From NCBI GenBank assembly GCA_010093605.1, contig MU004181.1, forward strand, positions 496,001 through 560,000: a stretch of DNA of 64,000 nt. The letters are read 5' to 3'. This document shows, one piece after another, positions 8,683 through 18,809 of this stretch (its first letter is position 1; every line of letters starts with the position of its first letter). The translations under genes and the position numbers were made by a program. Below the pieces are notes generated by a model that made no database searches, was not told where the DNA came from, and was given only the letters and a program-made list of their open reading frames with translations. This DNA comes from Lophium mytilinum (lineage: Eukaryota > Ascomycota > Dothideomycetes > Mytilinidiales > Mytilinidiaceae).

Positions 8683-10485
8683 ATGTTCCTCCCCACTGCC
8701 TTGGGCTTTATAGCCGCCTGCTCTTTCATCTCGACCACTTCGGCCTCCCTACATCGGCGCAACAATCCCGCGCAACCACCATGTCCATATCCAGTAAACG
8801 CTTTCCAATATTCCGGATGCTTCAATGACAGTAATCCGTACGATCGAGCGCTTGGAAAGTTTGAGCCGTTGCAAGAGGGCGACATGACGAATGCGCTGTG
8901 TTGGAAATACTGCAAGGCGAGCCCCATGTCTCCACCCTTCAACGAAAGATCGCATGACTGACCAATTTGTCACAGGCAAACAATTACGCGTTCGCTGGAA
9001 CGGAGGCTGGTTATCAATGTACGTGATAGGCGTCCACAGATCCTGCCAAGGTCATACGCTGACGATCTAAGGCTTCTGCGGAACTCAGCTGCCGGCAACC
9101 ACTCAGTATCCAGACTCAACTTGCAACACGACTTGTCAAGGTAATTCTCTGGAGAAGTGCGGAGGTGACGCTCGCCTTTCAGTGTATATAGATCCGACCT
9201 TCCCACAGATCAACGCCACGAGCAGTAATTACGTCTCAAGAGGTTGCTACACCGATGGAAACAGCCGGGCTCTGGATTATCCACAAGACCAGCTCGATGG
9301 ATCGATGATGACTGTGGAGCTTTGCCTAAACACATGTGGTTCGAAAGGATTTTCCTTAGCGGCAGTGGAATTCGCGAGTCAATGCTGTAAGCTGGATCTC
9401 TCCAGTCTTCATCATCTGGTTTATGGAGCACTTCGAACTAACTTCGTAAAGACTGTGATGTTACCCTCGGGCCTTCGGGTCAGCCTACAGGATCCTCGAA
9501 CTGTAGCATGGCGTGCAATGGGAACCCAGACGAAAAATGCGGCGGTGAACTCTTCATGAACTTGTATGAGGCTAAGCTGTTGGAATCGACGGAGCCTTGC
9601 GCACCTCCGGTGTCCTCTTCCAGCTCGTCCTCGTCGTCGACTACGTCGTCCAGCTCAATCTCTTCCTCGGTTTCGCCAAGTTCTACCTCCTCCAGCTCCT
9701 CCAGCTCCTCTAGCTCCTCTAGCTCCTCTAGCTCGTCCCGATCATCTAGTTCCTCTAGCTCGTCAAGTTCTTCAACTTTATCGAGTTCCTCCTCCAGTTC
9801 TTCTCGCTCATCCAGCTCGTCTATTAGTTCGTCGAGTTCATCGAGTTCCTCGTCTAGCTCTTCTAGCTCCTCTCGCTCGTCCAGTTTGTCAAGCTCATAC
9901 AGCTCATCGTCTATCCCCACAACATCGTCTTCCTCAAGCTCGTCTTCACTATCTAGCTCCAGCTCCAGCTCCAGCTCCAGCTCCAGCTCTAGCTCTCAGG
10001 TTCCTCCAAGCAGCACGTCATCATCTTCTTCAAGCCAACGCAGGCCACCACCGCCCTCAAAAACAAAACCCTGGCCTCCACCACCAACACGGCCTCCGCA
10101 TCCTCCCCCACCCCCGATGTGTCTCTGCTCTGGCCCTCGTTCTTGGCGCGGCGCCAAGCTTCCTTGCGTCGGATGCAACGATAATCCACGACAATCCTGG
10201 GAGTTCCCGTTCAAGCTTTTCACATCAAAGTGGACCGACAGATGCCCGGTGTACACGGCGGAGCATCTCATCAAGGCATGCCTCGACGCATGCGAATGGC
10301 AGTACGAGAAATGCTCCAAGGGCGCGGATGCGGACGAAGAATGTACCGCGTGCGAGGAGCAGTATCGGCGGTGCAAGAAGGCGAATCAGCACCTGCGGTA
10401 TCATGGAGAGTGTGGGGGTAGGGGTCCATGGGATCAGGAACCATGCGAGGATGAGGACGAAGACAAGATGAGCTCTGAGTGGTAG
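8683..10485 (+). CDS. secreted double-WSC-domain protein with Ser-rich stalk
   Basis: Four exons (8683-8916, 8976-9018, 9072-9386, 9452-10485) give 541 residues. The ATG at 8683 yields a clear signal peptide ending near T-S-A-S-L, unlike the upstream in-frame Met at 8551. Two WSC domains follow (about residues 45-135 and 155-235), each with the typical Y-x-G-C-F/Y start, a C-x-C-G or C-Y-C-D core and the (G)-N-x-x-E-K-C-G-G ending. WSC domains bind cell-wall glycans and occur in stress sensors and secreted lectin-like proteins. Next come about 125 residues that are nearly all Ser, then a Pro-rich stretch and a Cys-rich C-terminal domain of about 110 residues with C-x-x-C pairs. There is no transmembrane segment, so it is probably wall-associated rather than a Wsc sensor. 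The first intron appears to be GC-AG. Confidence 0.88.
8917..8975 (+). other. GC-AG intron of the WSC gene
   Basis: The exon ends T-G-C-A-A-G and the intron starts GCGAGC; it ends CACAG at 8975, with a GACTGAC branch-like site. Only this junction restores the WSC core (C-K-A-N-N-Y). No GT donor nearby keeps the frame. Confidence 0.7.
9612..9998 (+). repeat. serine-codon repeat tract (AGCTCC/TCGTCT units)
   Basis: Coding low-complexity DNA made of mixed TCN and AGY serine codons, ending in a pure (AGCTCC) hexamer run at about 9954-9985. It encodes the Ser-rich stalk of the WSC protein. The minus strand is also open and would encode an acidic Glu/Asp/Leu protein, which I regard as a shadow. 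Confidence 0.85.
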
Positions 10486-12084
10486 AAGGGGTTCGTCTGG
10501 CCTGCGGCACTGTAAGGTGTTATCGAGGTTGCCAACGGATGAGTGTAATCAGTCTGATATGATATGTGACCTCTTCGGCGCTCAATAAGCAATCTCGATC
10601 ACCAGTCGGCGTGCGTGCACCTATTCTCCGCTCCGCAATACATGACTTCCTCAGCCGATCCTCGAGGCTTTGATATTGGCCTTGAGACCGTGCAACGCGA
10701 ACGTATGGTGATAAGGCTCGCGTGCAGCTGTAATATGCAAGCTTTCTCAACCGCCCGTGGCGCTAACGCAAACCATGGAAAGAGAATGCTGGTAAGCGCA
10801 CTCTCGAACACCCCTGTTTGCGCGCCAGCATGCGGCACTTGCACTGAGCCATGCAGACACAGCCTGCTGCACCTGTGAAGCACAGCCGGGTCAATTTCAA
10901 GGTAGATTGGCGATGTGACAACTCCATTGGCATAGTGTAATGCCAAAGGCGTAGCTACAGGCGCTGGAGACATGCGTTAGATGTATATTGAAATGGTCCT
11001 AGGACCTCTTCACCATACCTGTGCTGTGAACCTCATGACAATAGCGGTGACGTCTTCAGTGCGGCAGCCATCCGAGTATCGAACAGCCACGGCACCAGCT
11101 CCTCGAAGCCGAGTCTCCCATGTGAACAGGAGTGTGACGCTAACGACAATCAGGTTGGACCTCGGCCAGTCGTGCTGGTATGACGTAGCCTTACAGCAAA
11201 ATCTCATAGGTCGCGTGGCTGTGAGTTCAAGCTTGAAAAGGAGGGGCGATCCTTTACCGGCCAGTACGTTCTTATGACTACGCCATTCTGGACCAGGGGG
11301 CTAAACCTTCATACAGCACTCTCATCAACATTGATCATCACCGCTACGGAATGAACGGAGAGGCAGTTCGGCGCATGTTTACAGCGAGAGAGATCTTGGG
11401 TCGGGTCCTGGCGGAGACTCTCCAGGCGTGGCATATGAAAGACCTAATTCCAAACGCTCGATAGTTGCCGCTCACCGAGCGCTATATCAAGCATCATGGA
11501 GTCCCTCGGACACTACAACCTTCTTGCTAGGTTTGATGCGGGCTAAAGTGATTTGCGCAATGGTAAGGGTCTTGCCGCGCCCGGACCTTCCTTCCAACGC
11601 CATCACCAAATCGAAACTCCTCATGACGGCAAGTGTTTGTTAGTCGTTAAGGCCTGGTCGCGCGACCTAGTCCTTGAAATCCCCGATCTCTCCTAGAAAG
11701 GGTCGCACTGAAGACACCATCCACTGCGACTGTGTGGGCTCCTTGTGAATGCAAGTCTCGACTTTCGAAAGAAACCATATCTTGATGAGATTCTCTCGGT
11801 ATTATCAGCTACCGCTAGAAGTACGGCGACACCCCCTAATACCCACTCTGTGAGCATGAATATGATATTGGAGCCCTTATTCCACTTCCTAGTCCGGAGA
11901 GTTTTGGCAAGCTGAGGGTTGACTTCCAGTAGAGCATGTGGTGTCTCACGTTTTCATAATGTAGGGGAAAACGCACGCTCAATGTTGGTTTCCCGGAACG
12001 TGCCATAGCCTCCTAATCGTTTTCAACAGGTCAAGAGGTGGCTCAAACTATCTTGTATAGCACAAACAATCCGCGCTTCATTCA
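10486..12084. other. gene-free stretch
   Basis: About 1.6 kb between the WSC gene and the satellite array. Small ORFs (for example 10981-11277 and 10599-10973) lack splice partners and known motifs. Nothing else is recognised. Confidence 0.4.
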
Positions 12085-12089
12085 AGAGA

Positions 12090-12615
12090 TCGCAGAGTTC
12101 ATGTCAAGTACGAGAGTTTGAATTAGGCTTGCAGTGCTTGTTCTATAAAGGATAGTCTGAGACACCCCCGGCCGTACCGATAAAATACAGGAGGTATGTC
12201 GAGTGCGAGAGGGTTCGAGTTGAACTCGGCTTCTAAACGCTCTGAGAGATGTTCTAAGACACCTCCGGATGTACTGACAGGCTGCACGAACCATGTCAAC
12301 TGCGAGAGAGTTGAAGTTAAGCTCGAGATGCTTACGATGTAGAAAAAAGTTCAAGACACCTCTGGTCGTACTGCAAATTTCTAGGAAGGATGTCGAGTGC
12401 TAGAGGGTGCGAATTGAACTCCTATTGCAAACGCTCTGAAAGGTATCCTAAGACACCTCCGAACGCACTGAAATGCTACGTCGACTATTTCAAGTGCGAG
12501 AAAGTTTAAATTAAGCCCAAGACGCCTATAATGTAGAAGAAAGTCCAGGACACTCCTAGACGTACTGAAGATTTATAGGAAGGATGTCAAGTGCAAGAGA
12601 GTCTCGACTCGACCA
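12090..12615 (+). repeat. satellite array, ~97-bp monomers in alternating A/B order
   Basis: Five and a half diverged tandem copies start near 12099, 12194, 12293, 12391, 12488 and 12586. Each begins ATGTCRAGTGCGAGAG and contains AAGACACCTCCGG...GTACTG. Copies 3 and 5 share AAAGTYCARGACAC and TAGGAAGGATGTC, while copies 2 and 4 share AAACGCTCTGA. The higher-order unit is therefore a dimer of about 195 bp. It is non-coding. Confidence 0.8.
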
Positions 12616-12922
12616 AATGTGACCCGCATGGACCTCGATACCAGAAATAAACCCCATTTGGGACTCCACGGAAGCATCCCCGCAAATCAGCCCACTCCTC
12701 TCACCGAATTTCCCGAACTATGCCCCAATAGGCTAGCGCCCGTCCTCTCACTCAACTTTTCACGGCCAACATAAAACCCTTCCGATTCCGAGCCTCCCTC
12801 CTACAGCAACGTAAATTCATCCGCGTCCGCTGTTAGCTTTCCTCTACACTACAAACCGCGTCCGCAACCACGTCTTTTCGATCATCAACAAACCATTCCA
12901 AGTCCTCCCGACGTACGCCATC
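12616..12922 (+). promoter_or_regulatory. upstream region of the 12923 gene
   Basis: No ORF. The region becomes C-rich and pyrimidine-rich toward the gene, with an ATAAAA element at 12771. This fits a fungal promoter and 5' UTR but is not proof of one. Confidence 0.4.
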
Positions 12923-13535
12923 ATGAGCAGCGCCGTTGCCTTCCGCCGTAAGTCCAATGCCGAGCCTGCTGTCAAGACCCAGCGAGATTTGACTGGTTAT
13001 CAGCCCGTGCTACCGTCGCCGCCGCAGCTCGGTACGCCGGCTGGCTTGCCCTGGGTGTTGGCCTCGGTGGGGTGCTTGCTGTGCTGGGTGCTGGTAAGAC
13101 TGTCCTGAATGAGGCTTTTGTTGCATCTCCTTACGTGTATCTAGCTGCTCCGTGGGCCTTAGGCCGTCGTACCCGGTTCGCCGGTGTCCTCCTGCGTGTG
13201 CTGGGTGAGTGCTCCTTGTCCTACTTGATATCTTTTCGATAATTGGCTAACAAATTGTAGTGGGTCCCGCCGCTGCCGCTGCCACCGCGGCCGCCGTCGT
13301 CGCCGTCGCCGCCGGAGGAGAGGGAGAAGAAGAGGAGAGAGAGGGGGGTGTTGCCGGGGGTGCTGGGTTGGTGCTGGGCGCGGTGGGTGGGAGGTGGGCG
13401 GAGATGGAGGCGCTGCTGGGCGTGGCCCGTGTGGAGATGGTGCTGGGGGAGAGGGTGGAGGGGGGCGCGGTGGAAGAAGAGGAGGAAGAAGAGGAGGAGG
13501 AGGGCGAGGAGGTGCCGGTGTTCTTGGAGGAGTAG
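12923..13535 (+). CDS. small membrane protein with acidic tail, paralogue A
   Basis: Four exons (12923-12947, 13004-13093, 13145-13204, 13261-13535) give 149 residues. After a short N-terminus, exon 2 encodes a hydrophobic Gly/Leu/Val helix (W-L-A-L-G-V-G-L-G-G-V-L-A-V-L) that looks like a membrane anchor. Exon 4 carries an Ala/Val run, an acidic patch, the motif R-W-A-E-M-E-A-L-L-G-V-A and a long Glu run at the end. The gene at 14874-15494 on the other strand has the same plan, the same exon 1+2 length (115 nt) and the same motif, so the two are paralogues. Their first introns even share GTAAGTCC and TGACTGG. No known domain is recognised. Gene-model confidence comes from the match between the two copies. 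Confidence 0.62.
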
Positions 13536-14873
13536 GGGGTGCTGCCGGGAGATGAGGGGGTGAGATTTGGCCGGTGCTGCTGTCCTGTCTGCCGTGGCGG
13601 AGGCCTGGCTGGTCCACCTCCTGCCGATCGAATACGATTCTTTGCCGATGTCATCTTCTATGCAGCGTGATCTGAAGTGCTTTCTTGAAGATCAACGATA
13701 GAGCTGACTTTCGATCATTAGGCCGGTATGAATGTTCCTGCGACTCGACATCACAAAGCTGGATCAAGCATTCAAGCAGTGTATTTAAAACGTACGAAGG
13801 CACCCTGAACAATGGCTTAGGCCTAGAAGAGTCATTCGGGATGCGGCCTTATTTTCAGACGTCCGGCTCTTTACTGACGTAGCGTCCTGCAATTCACAGT
13901 CACAGTGACGAGAGCGGAAATTGGGTCCGAGATTTGTGCTTTGCCTCATTGTTTTAAGGATATGCCAGGGCAATCAGACAGCCCTACAAGGTTAGAAAAG
14001 ACGGATAGATAGTCTGATGATATGTTGGGTACTGGGTCGTCATTATGGAACAAGCTTATTATTTTCAAAGGGGTGAAGCGCAATCACGTGACACCACGTG
14101 ACCTCCCTTCACTTTCTTCAAAATGTTCAACATTATCGCATAAGACCAATGCGCTGCTTAGTATCGAAGCCGAGTCTATCGAGCACTTCGCTAGCTTTGG
14201 CGGAGTTATAATACACCCCATAGCTGGAGAAATCGATATTACAGGCGAAGAATTTGGATCGCTTCGGTGCTACTGTTGCATATTAGGGCACTTCAGACAA
14301 CGGCAAGGCGACGTCAATACTAGATATAGATGACCTGATATATTTCCAAGCGACGCTCGAATGGTTATTTGGCCGTCCTAATGCTAGGGAAGTGGATATT
14401 GGGTCAGGAACACATTTCTCATCTTCGCTATTGCTGTGCATAGCTAGAGTACCTCCAACGCCGGCATACTTCCTGCAATACATAGAAAGTGATTGTGAGA
14501 CTTAGGCCTCATCAGCCAAGCTTCAATAAACGGGGGGTTATCAGGCTATTCCACACCAGCAATATCAATATCAAGCTACGGAATTATCAATTCCTTCATC
14601 AGATTTACGACATATCAGGGTATTTCAAACGGCCACATGTTACTACCAAGACAGACTGGTCCGTCTATCTATTATCGAGCTACCTAGCTGATACTTCCAC
14701 AAATCATCATCACAGGATAGCGTAGAGCCATCGACTTCAAATCACAGTGCACAGACCTTCATATCTGCAGAGAGACAACTTGCATAGGCATGAGGCGGCC
14801 CAGCTCATCCTCTACTACGGCAAACAGCACGGCAGCAGCACCCAGAACCCACGCCGCAGCAGACCACCCCCCC
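13536..14873. other. gene-free spacer between convergent paralogues
   Basis: About 1.3 kb with no supportable gene. A pair of CACGTGAC sites occurs at about 14084-14101. The ORFs at 13685-13882 and 14022-14333 have no features. Confidence 0.4.
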
Positions 14874-15494
14874 TCACTCCTCCGCAGGACCCTCCCCCGG
14901 CACCACACCCTCCCCCAACCCCATCTCCACGTGGGCCACGCCCAGCAGCGCCTCCAGCTCTCCCCACCGCTCCCCCTGCGGCCTCGGGCCCACCCTCTGC
15001 CTCCACCCCCCCTCCTCGGCGCCTGCGCCACGCCTCTCCCACCCCCTCCACATTCCTCCCCTCGCCCTCCACCGCTGTCTGTCCCTCTCCCTCTCCCGCT
15101 CTTCCTCCTCCCTCTCCCTCCGCCTCTCCAACTCCTCCTGCCACATCACCCAGGCTGGGGCGGGCACGGGCGCGGGGCGGTCATCGTCGTCGTCGTTTTC
15201 TTCCTCTTCATCCTCTTCTTCTTCTTCTTCGGCTTCGGCGGCGGGGGCAGCAGCGGGGCGAGCAGCTACAGTACGTTAGCTAACGACTCAAAAGCAACCG
15301 GTGGGGAGCAAAGGGGTACTCACGCAACAGCAGCGGACGCAGCAGCAGCAGCAGCACGGGGAAGATACCGAAAGCACCCAGCGCAAGCCAGGCGGCAGTT
15401 TCGGCGGTGCGGCGGTCTAATATCCAGTCAGTTCTCGGTCTGTGTGGGCAGCACGCTCAGAAAAGGACTTACGTCGAGACAGCACGGCTCCCAT
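14874..15494 (-). CDS. small membrane protein with acidic/charged domain, paralogue B
   Basis: Minus-strand exons 15494-15473, 15416-15324 and 15265-14874 give 168 residues. Exon 2 encodes a Leu-rich hydrophobic segment (A-W-L-A-L-G-A-F-G-I-F-P-V-L-L-L-L-L) that suits a single membrane helix. Exon 3 starts with Ala/Pro, then a Glu/Asp run, an Arg/Glu-rich helix and the motif R-W-G-E-L-E-A-L-L-G-V-A-H-V-E-M, matching paralogue A at 12923-13535. Introns are 56 and 58 bp with GTAAGT or GTGAGT donors. Paralogue A has one extra intron (13205-13260). The family is not one I recognise. Overlapping G+C-rich ORFs in other frames here are shadows. Confidence 0.62.
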
Positions 15495-16627
15495 GGCGGC
15501 GGTGTCGGGGGTGCTTTGTAGAGTGGTTGTGGTAATCAAAAAAGGGGCTTAGGGCGCGCGATTCGCGGTGTCGGGCAGCGGGTCGGCGATTGATCGAGGT
15601 TTTTGGAGTCGTTGTGATGATGACTGCGGATTGGAAAGATCTTGCAGTGGGGGGAGGAAGTGTGTGAGCGGATTGGCGCTAGCCGTTAGCGGTGTAGCTC
15701 GGACATTTCGGTGAGAGGAGCGGGCCGGTTTGCGGGAATGCTTCCGTAGATTGGGTAGAGCTCTTGGATGGGGCACTGTGTGGAGAGCTGGACGTTGGAG
15801 GAGTGGGAATCTGGCATTGTTTCAGCGTTTTTTGCAAGGGTGGGTAACACTTCAGATCACCTTCAGCAGTATTGATTTCATTTAGCAGTATTTGGATTCG
15901 AATTGTATCAGAAACTACCATGCCCACCTGTATCCTCTTCGTCTTGTCAACTTTGCCGGCCCTACCCCTAACAATGCGAGTCTGAATGGATCATGTTTGG
16001 CCGATTGGCGGCGGTATTGGCGGAGTCGACAAGGTGTTTATCTAACAGGATGTGCTTGCTGTACTTGTGAAATGTCGCGCATTCATCGACCAACTTTGCT
16101 CCTTTTCTGCCATCGTTCTCGCTCTCGACCTGGATTGCGCGAGGCTTAGAATTTTGCCGCATTCTTCGTTGGTTGAGGAAGAGCTAGCGGACCTATCAAG
16201 ACAAAAAGCTGAACATGATAGTCAGTTCGCGTATTCCATCTAGGTATTTGACGGTCTGGTCATGTCTACCCTAGACCCTCCCTCTAGTCGTGGCAAGCTC
16301 CCGCCTGGTCTGGTGTACCCACACACAATTGGGGAGAAGCTGACTTTGCCTTGCGCATAGCCGTGGTAGATAATTGAGGCCATTGGCAGAGACTTTGCTC
16401 GCTCGGTCGCTGCGAATGCTGTTACTATGTGGTGCCGCGGACGAAACCAATGTATCTGGGGAAGAGTTCTGGAGCAGTAGGGTTCCTCCACTGAAGCATG
16501 CTGCGAGGAAAAGAAAGCAGTCGCGAGGGAGCATTGTCGTCCGGATCAAAGTTTGACAAGGCAAGTGGCTCTCAAGATGTATGAATTCTCCAGAAGGTTG
16601 GTAGTGACTCGACGTGACGTCCCTTAG
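15495..16627. other. gene-free stretch upstream of paralogue B
   Basis: About 1.1 kb, no supportable gene. The first 200 bases probably hold the promoter of the minus-strand gene at 15494. Confidence 0.4.
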
Positions 16628-16912
16628 AATGCCAGGCCCGATGTCTCCATTCTATTTCGTCAAAGGCTCCAAAATGCGGCCTCTGTCCTAGCATCTTGCA
16701 CCTCGCATGCGCTCGCCGTCCTAGACCACTTCCTGGATCTGGCCCTCGGCGGCTGGCTGCTGAACATCGCCTTCTGCATCAGTGTTCTGGGTCCTAAAGA
16801 CCTCGTCAGATTCGAAGTGGCCTTCGTCGGCATCATCCTCCCCCTCGACGTCGTCGATCGCAATGCCGGCGGCAGGACGCACATCGTATTTCTACTCGCC
16901 GCCGCTACGTGA
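16628..16912 (+). pseudogene. fragment of a membrane-protein gene
   Basis: After a possible AG acceptor at 16626-16627, one frame is open for 94 codons. It reads like real protein: a Leu/Ala-rich helix (A-L-G-G-W-L-L-N-I-A-F), a charged loop, V-G-I-I-L-P-L-D-V-V-D and a closing hydrophobic run before the stop at 16912. No initiator exon or downstream exon can be placed with confidence. It may be the remnant of a small membrane-protein gene or one exon of an unrecognised gene. The minus-strand ORF over the same bases (16660-17238) looks like its shadow. Confidence 0.35.
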
Positions 16913-17227
16913 ACGATGTACTCCTGTTTGATATCCGCAGGGAAGAAGATCATAGCGCGGACGTCCTCCGTGCGGTCCGAGTCCAAGCGCATAACCGATA
17001 TTGGCTCCGGTAGGTATTCCGCGGTGACCCTAGAGAGGGCGACAATGGCCCTGGTCTGCGCCGGCGTCGGTTCTGGCCTTATGGGAGAGCCCTTTCTGCA
17101 CGCCGAGAGCGCCAACAAGGCCAACTTTGTCGTGGGATATGTGGACCCTGCCGCTGGCGTCCACGCTTCCTGCACCTCGCATTCGAGAGGACATCCTGTC
17201 TGGGTACCCAACCGGAGAACTTGCCAA
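16913..17227. other. gene-free interval
   Basis: Nothing supportable between the membrane-protein fragment and the minisatellite, apart from shadow ORFs. Confidence 0.4.
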
Positions 17228-17440
17228 CCATCCGTCACTTGGGCAAAGACACCCCAGGAGTCCAGGGACTTCTCGACCGTCCGTCACTTGGGCAAAGATA
17301 CCCCAAATTCGTCCAAGGGTCCAGTAGTCTCTGGTCATGGGCAAAGACACCCCAGATTAGTCCAAGAGTCCAGCGACTTGTCGGCCGTCCGTCACTTGGG
17401 CAAAGACACCCCAAATTAGTCCACGAAGCCAGTGATCTCC
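17228..17440 (+). repeat. minisatellite, four units of 49-59 bp
   Basis: Four tandem copies carry GGGCAAAGAYACCCCA at 17241, 17290, 17339 and 17398. Three are preceded by CCRTCCGTCACTT, and all are followed by AGTCCA- and GTCCAG-like blocks. An inverted partial copy lies at 20571-20612. Confidence 0.8.
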
Positions 17441-17615
17441 GGTCCTAGGCAGCGGCGAAGTATCCCGGGGTTTTGCGTCACCGAGACGAAGAGCTGCGGC
17501 TGGAAGCACAAGGAAGAGGGGAGGAGGGAGGGTCATGCGCGGGCTCCGGGGTCGCGGTCAGCCGGCTGCGTGTATGTTAGCAGAAAACTCGGCGAGAGGT
17601 AGGGGATATGGGGTG

Positions 17616-18152
17616 TTACAAGACGAGGGCACGGTCGGGGTGGCTAAGTAGCAGGCAAATGGGCTGCGGTCCAGGGAATGTGGTTGCCGTCGTCGTCTTC
17701 ATTTGGTCGCTGTAATCGCTGAGTCTACCGCCGTTTGCAAGTGACCAATAGACTCCCTCTTCCCGCTGACGGGGATGGCTTACCGGCTCCACCAATATCC
17801 ACACAAAGAACCTTGTACTCAGGAATCTGTATCTCCGTTCACAAGCGGGCGCGGTCGAGGAACGTCTCGGGACTGCCCACAAGACGTAGAAGTAGCGGAT
17901 TATGGCGAGCGCGGGGACCAATGCGATGCAGACGGCGATGGAGATTTGAATGAACGTGAAAATACTGTGATACGGGAGGTCTGTGACGGCGTGGTTGGGG
18001 GTATGAAAACCGTGGAGGTGCGTGTTGCTGCAGATTTTGGATGTAGCTCTTTCGGTGGTCATGAAAGTAGTCCTGCGGCAAGCACGTGCAGCTGCTAGCT
18101 CCTCCGCATTGTTTCCCTTCCCCACCGTGACGGCGACGACCACAGGCCCCAT
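17616..18152 (-). CDS. unknown single-pass membrane protein
   Basis: A 178-residue frame with a clear hydrophobic helix (about residues 66-90: Q-I-S-I-A-V-C-I-A-L-V-P-A-L-A-I-I). A basic, aromatic stretch and V-W-I-L-V-E-P follow. A GTAAGC donor directly after the E-P codons suggests that the last third may be intronic and that the real C-terminus could differ. Its start lies 77 bp from the start of the divergent gene at 18230, so the two probably share a promoter. No known family is recognised. Confidence 0.5.
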   Translation of the reverse strand: MGPVVVAVTVGKGNNAEELAAARACRRTTFMTTERATSKICSNTHLHGFHTPNHAVTDLPYHSIFTFIQISIAVCIALVPALAIIRYFYVLWAVPRRSSTAPACERRYRFLSTRFFVWILVEPVSHPRQREEGVYWSLANGGRLSDYSDQMKTTTATTFPGPQPICLLLSHPDRALVL

Positions 18153-18229
18153 TCTCTCTCCTTCAGCCTACCTGCGAGTAGCACGCCTATCCCGACGAGT
18201 CTCCCTTGTCTTCCTACCACCACGCTGAT
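18153..18229. promoter_or_regulatory. short divergent promoter shared by the 18152 and 18230 genes
   Basis: Only 77 bp separate the two start codons on opposite strands. The sequence is pyrimidine-rich (CTCTCTCCTTC). A shared control region is inferred if both gene models are right. Confidence 0.4.
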
Positions 18230-18809
18230 ATGTCCGCTCCGCCTCGCCCAAGTGCAGAAGCACCCCCCTTCGCCGCCTCACAGACTGGCCTGCTGCCTAG
18301 TTCCCGTCGTCCTGGAGCCGCGGACGCGAGTTCTACAAGTAAGAGCTTGCAAGGCCTTTTGCCACCATGTTGCTAACCATGCCTAAGCAGATACTACCAG
18401 CAATGTGATCCCCTCTTCCCTGGGCGGCGATGACGAATCTCCGCAACGGCCTCCTCCTGAGCGCTGGACCGCGTCCTTCTGCAGCCCCGAGCAAATCGAC
18501 GACTTGGGAAAGATCGCTTTTCAGCGATTCGCTCAGACAGGAATAGAGCATGGGACGAGCCGCAGCACCACCAGCATGCCTCTCATCACATCTGACCACG
18601 CGCAGCCGCCCATGCTGCATCCGCAACCTCTACGCCGCCAAAGCCAACACTCCGTCTTCGCCAAAGCCGTCCTTCTGAGCCAGACCCTCGTCCACAGCAT
18701 CGAACGAGGCCACGACTTCCGCGGTGAGAGCGGCGGTGCCGTGCGAACGTCGGACAAGACGCCCGCTACCGAGCCTACATCACAGCCCGTCACCACCAAG
18801 AAGGCATAA
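18230..18809 (+). CDS. unknown low-complexity protein, two exons
   Basis: Exons 18230-18338 and 18391-18809 join in phase 1 through a 52-bp intron with GTAAGA donor, GCTAAC branch site and AAGCAG acceptor. This gives 175 residues. The first half is Pro/Ser/Ala-rich and looks disordered. A short helical segment (S-P-E-Q-I-D-D-L-G-K-I-A-F-Q-R-F) lies mid-protein, and a second helix (V-F-A-K-A-V-L-L-S-Q-T-L-V-H) lies further on. The C-terminus is Thr/Lys-rich. The well-formed intron supports a real gene. No family is recognised. Confidence 0.55.

Noticed and set aside
9480-9920. Minus-strand ORF coding an acidic Glu/Asp/Leu-repeat protein
   Set aside because: It is the exact antisense of the serine tract of the WSC gene. 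Its repeats follow from AGCTCC/TCGTCG codons on the other strand, and it lacks any support of its own.
14759-15283. Several long G+C-rich ORFs on both strands around paralogue B
   Set aside because: Only the spliced minus-strand model aligns with paralogue A at 12923-13535. The other frames are proline- or arginine-rich shadows.
16660-17238. 192-codon minus-strand ORF
   Set aside because: It overlaps the membrane-protein-like plus-strand frame and the start of the minisatellite. Its sequence is Arg/Ser/Thr-rich without any motif, so it is a shadow.
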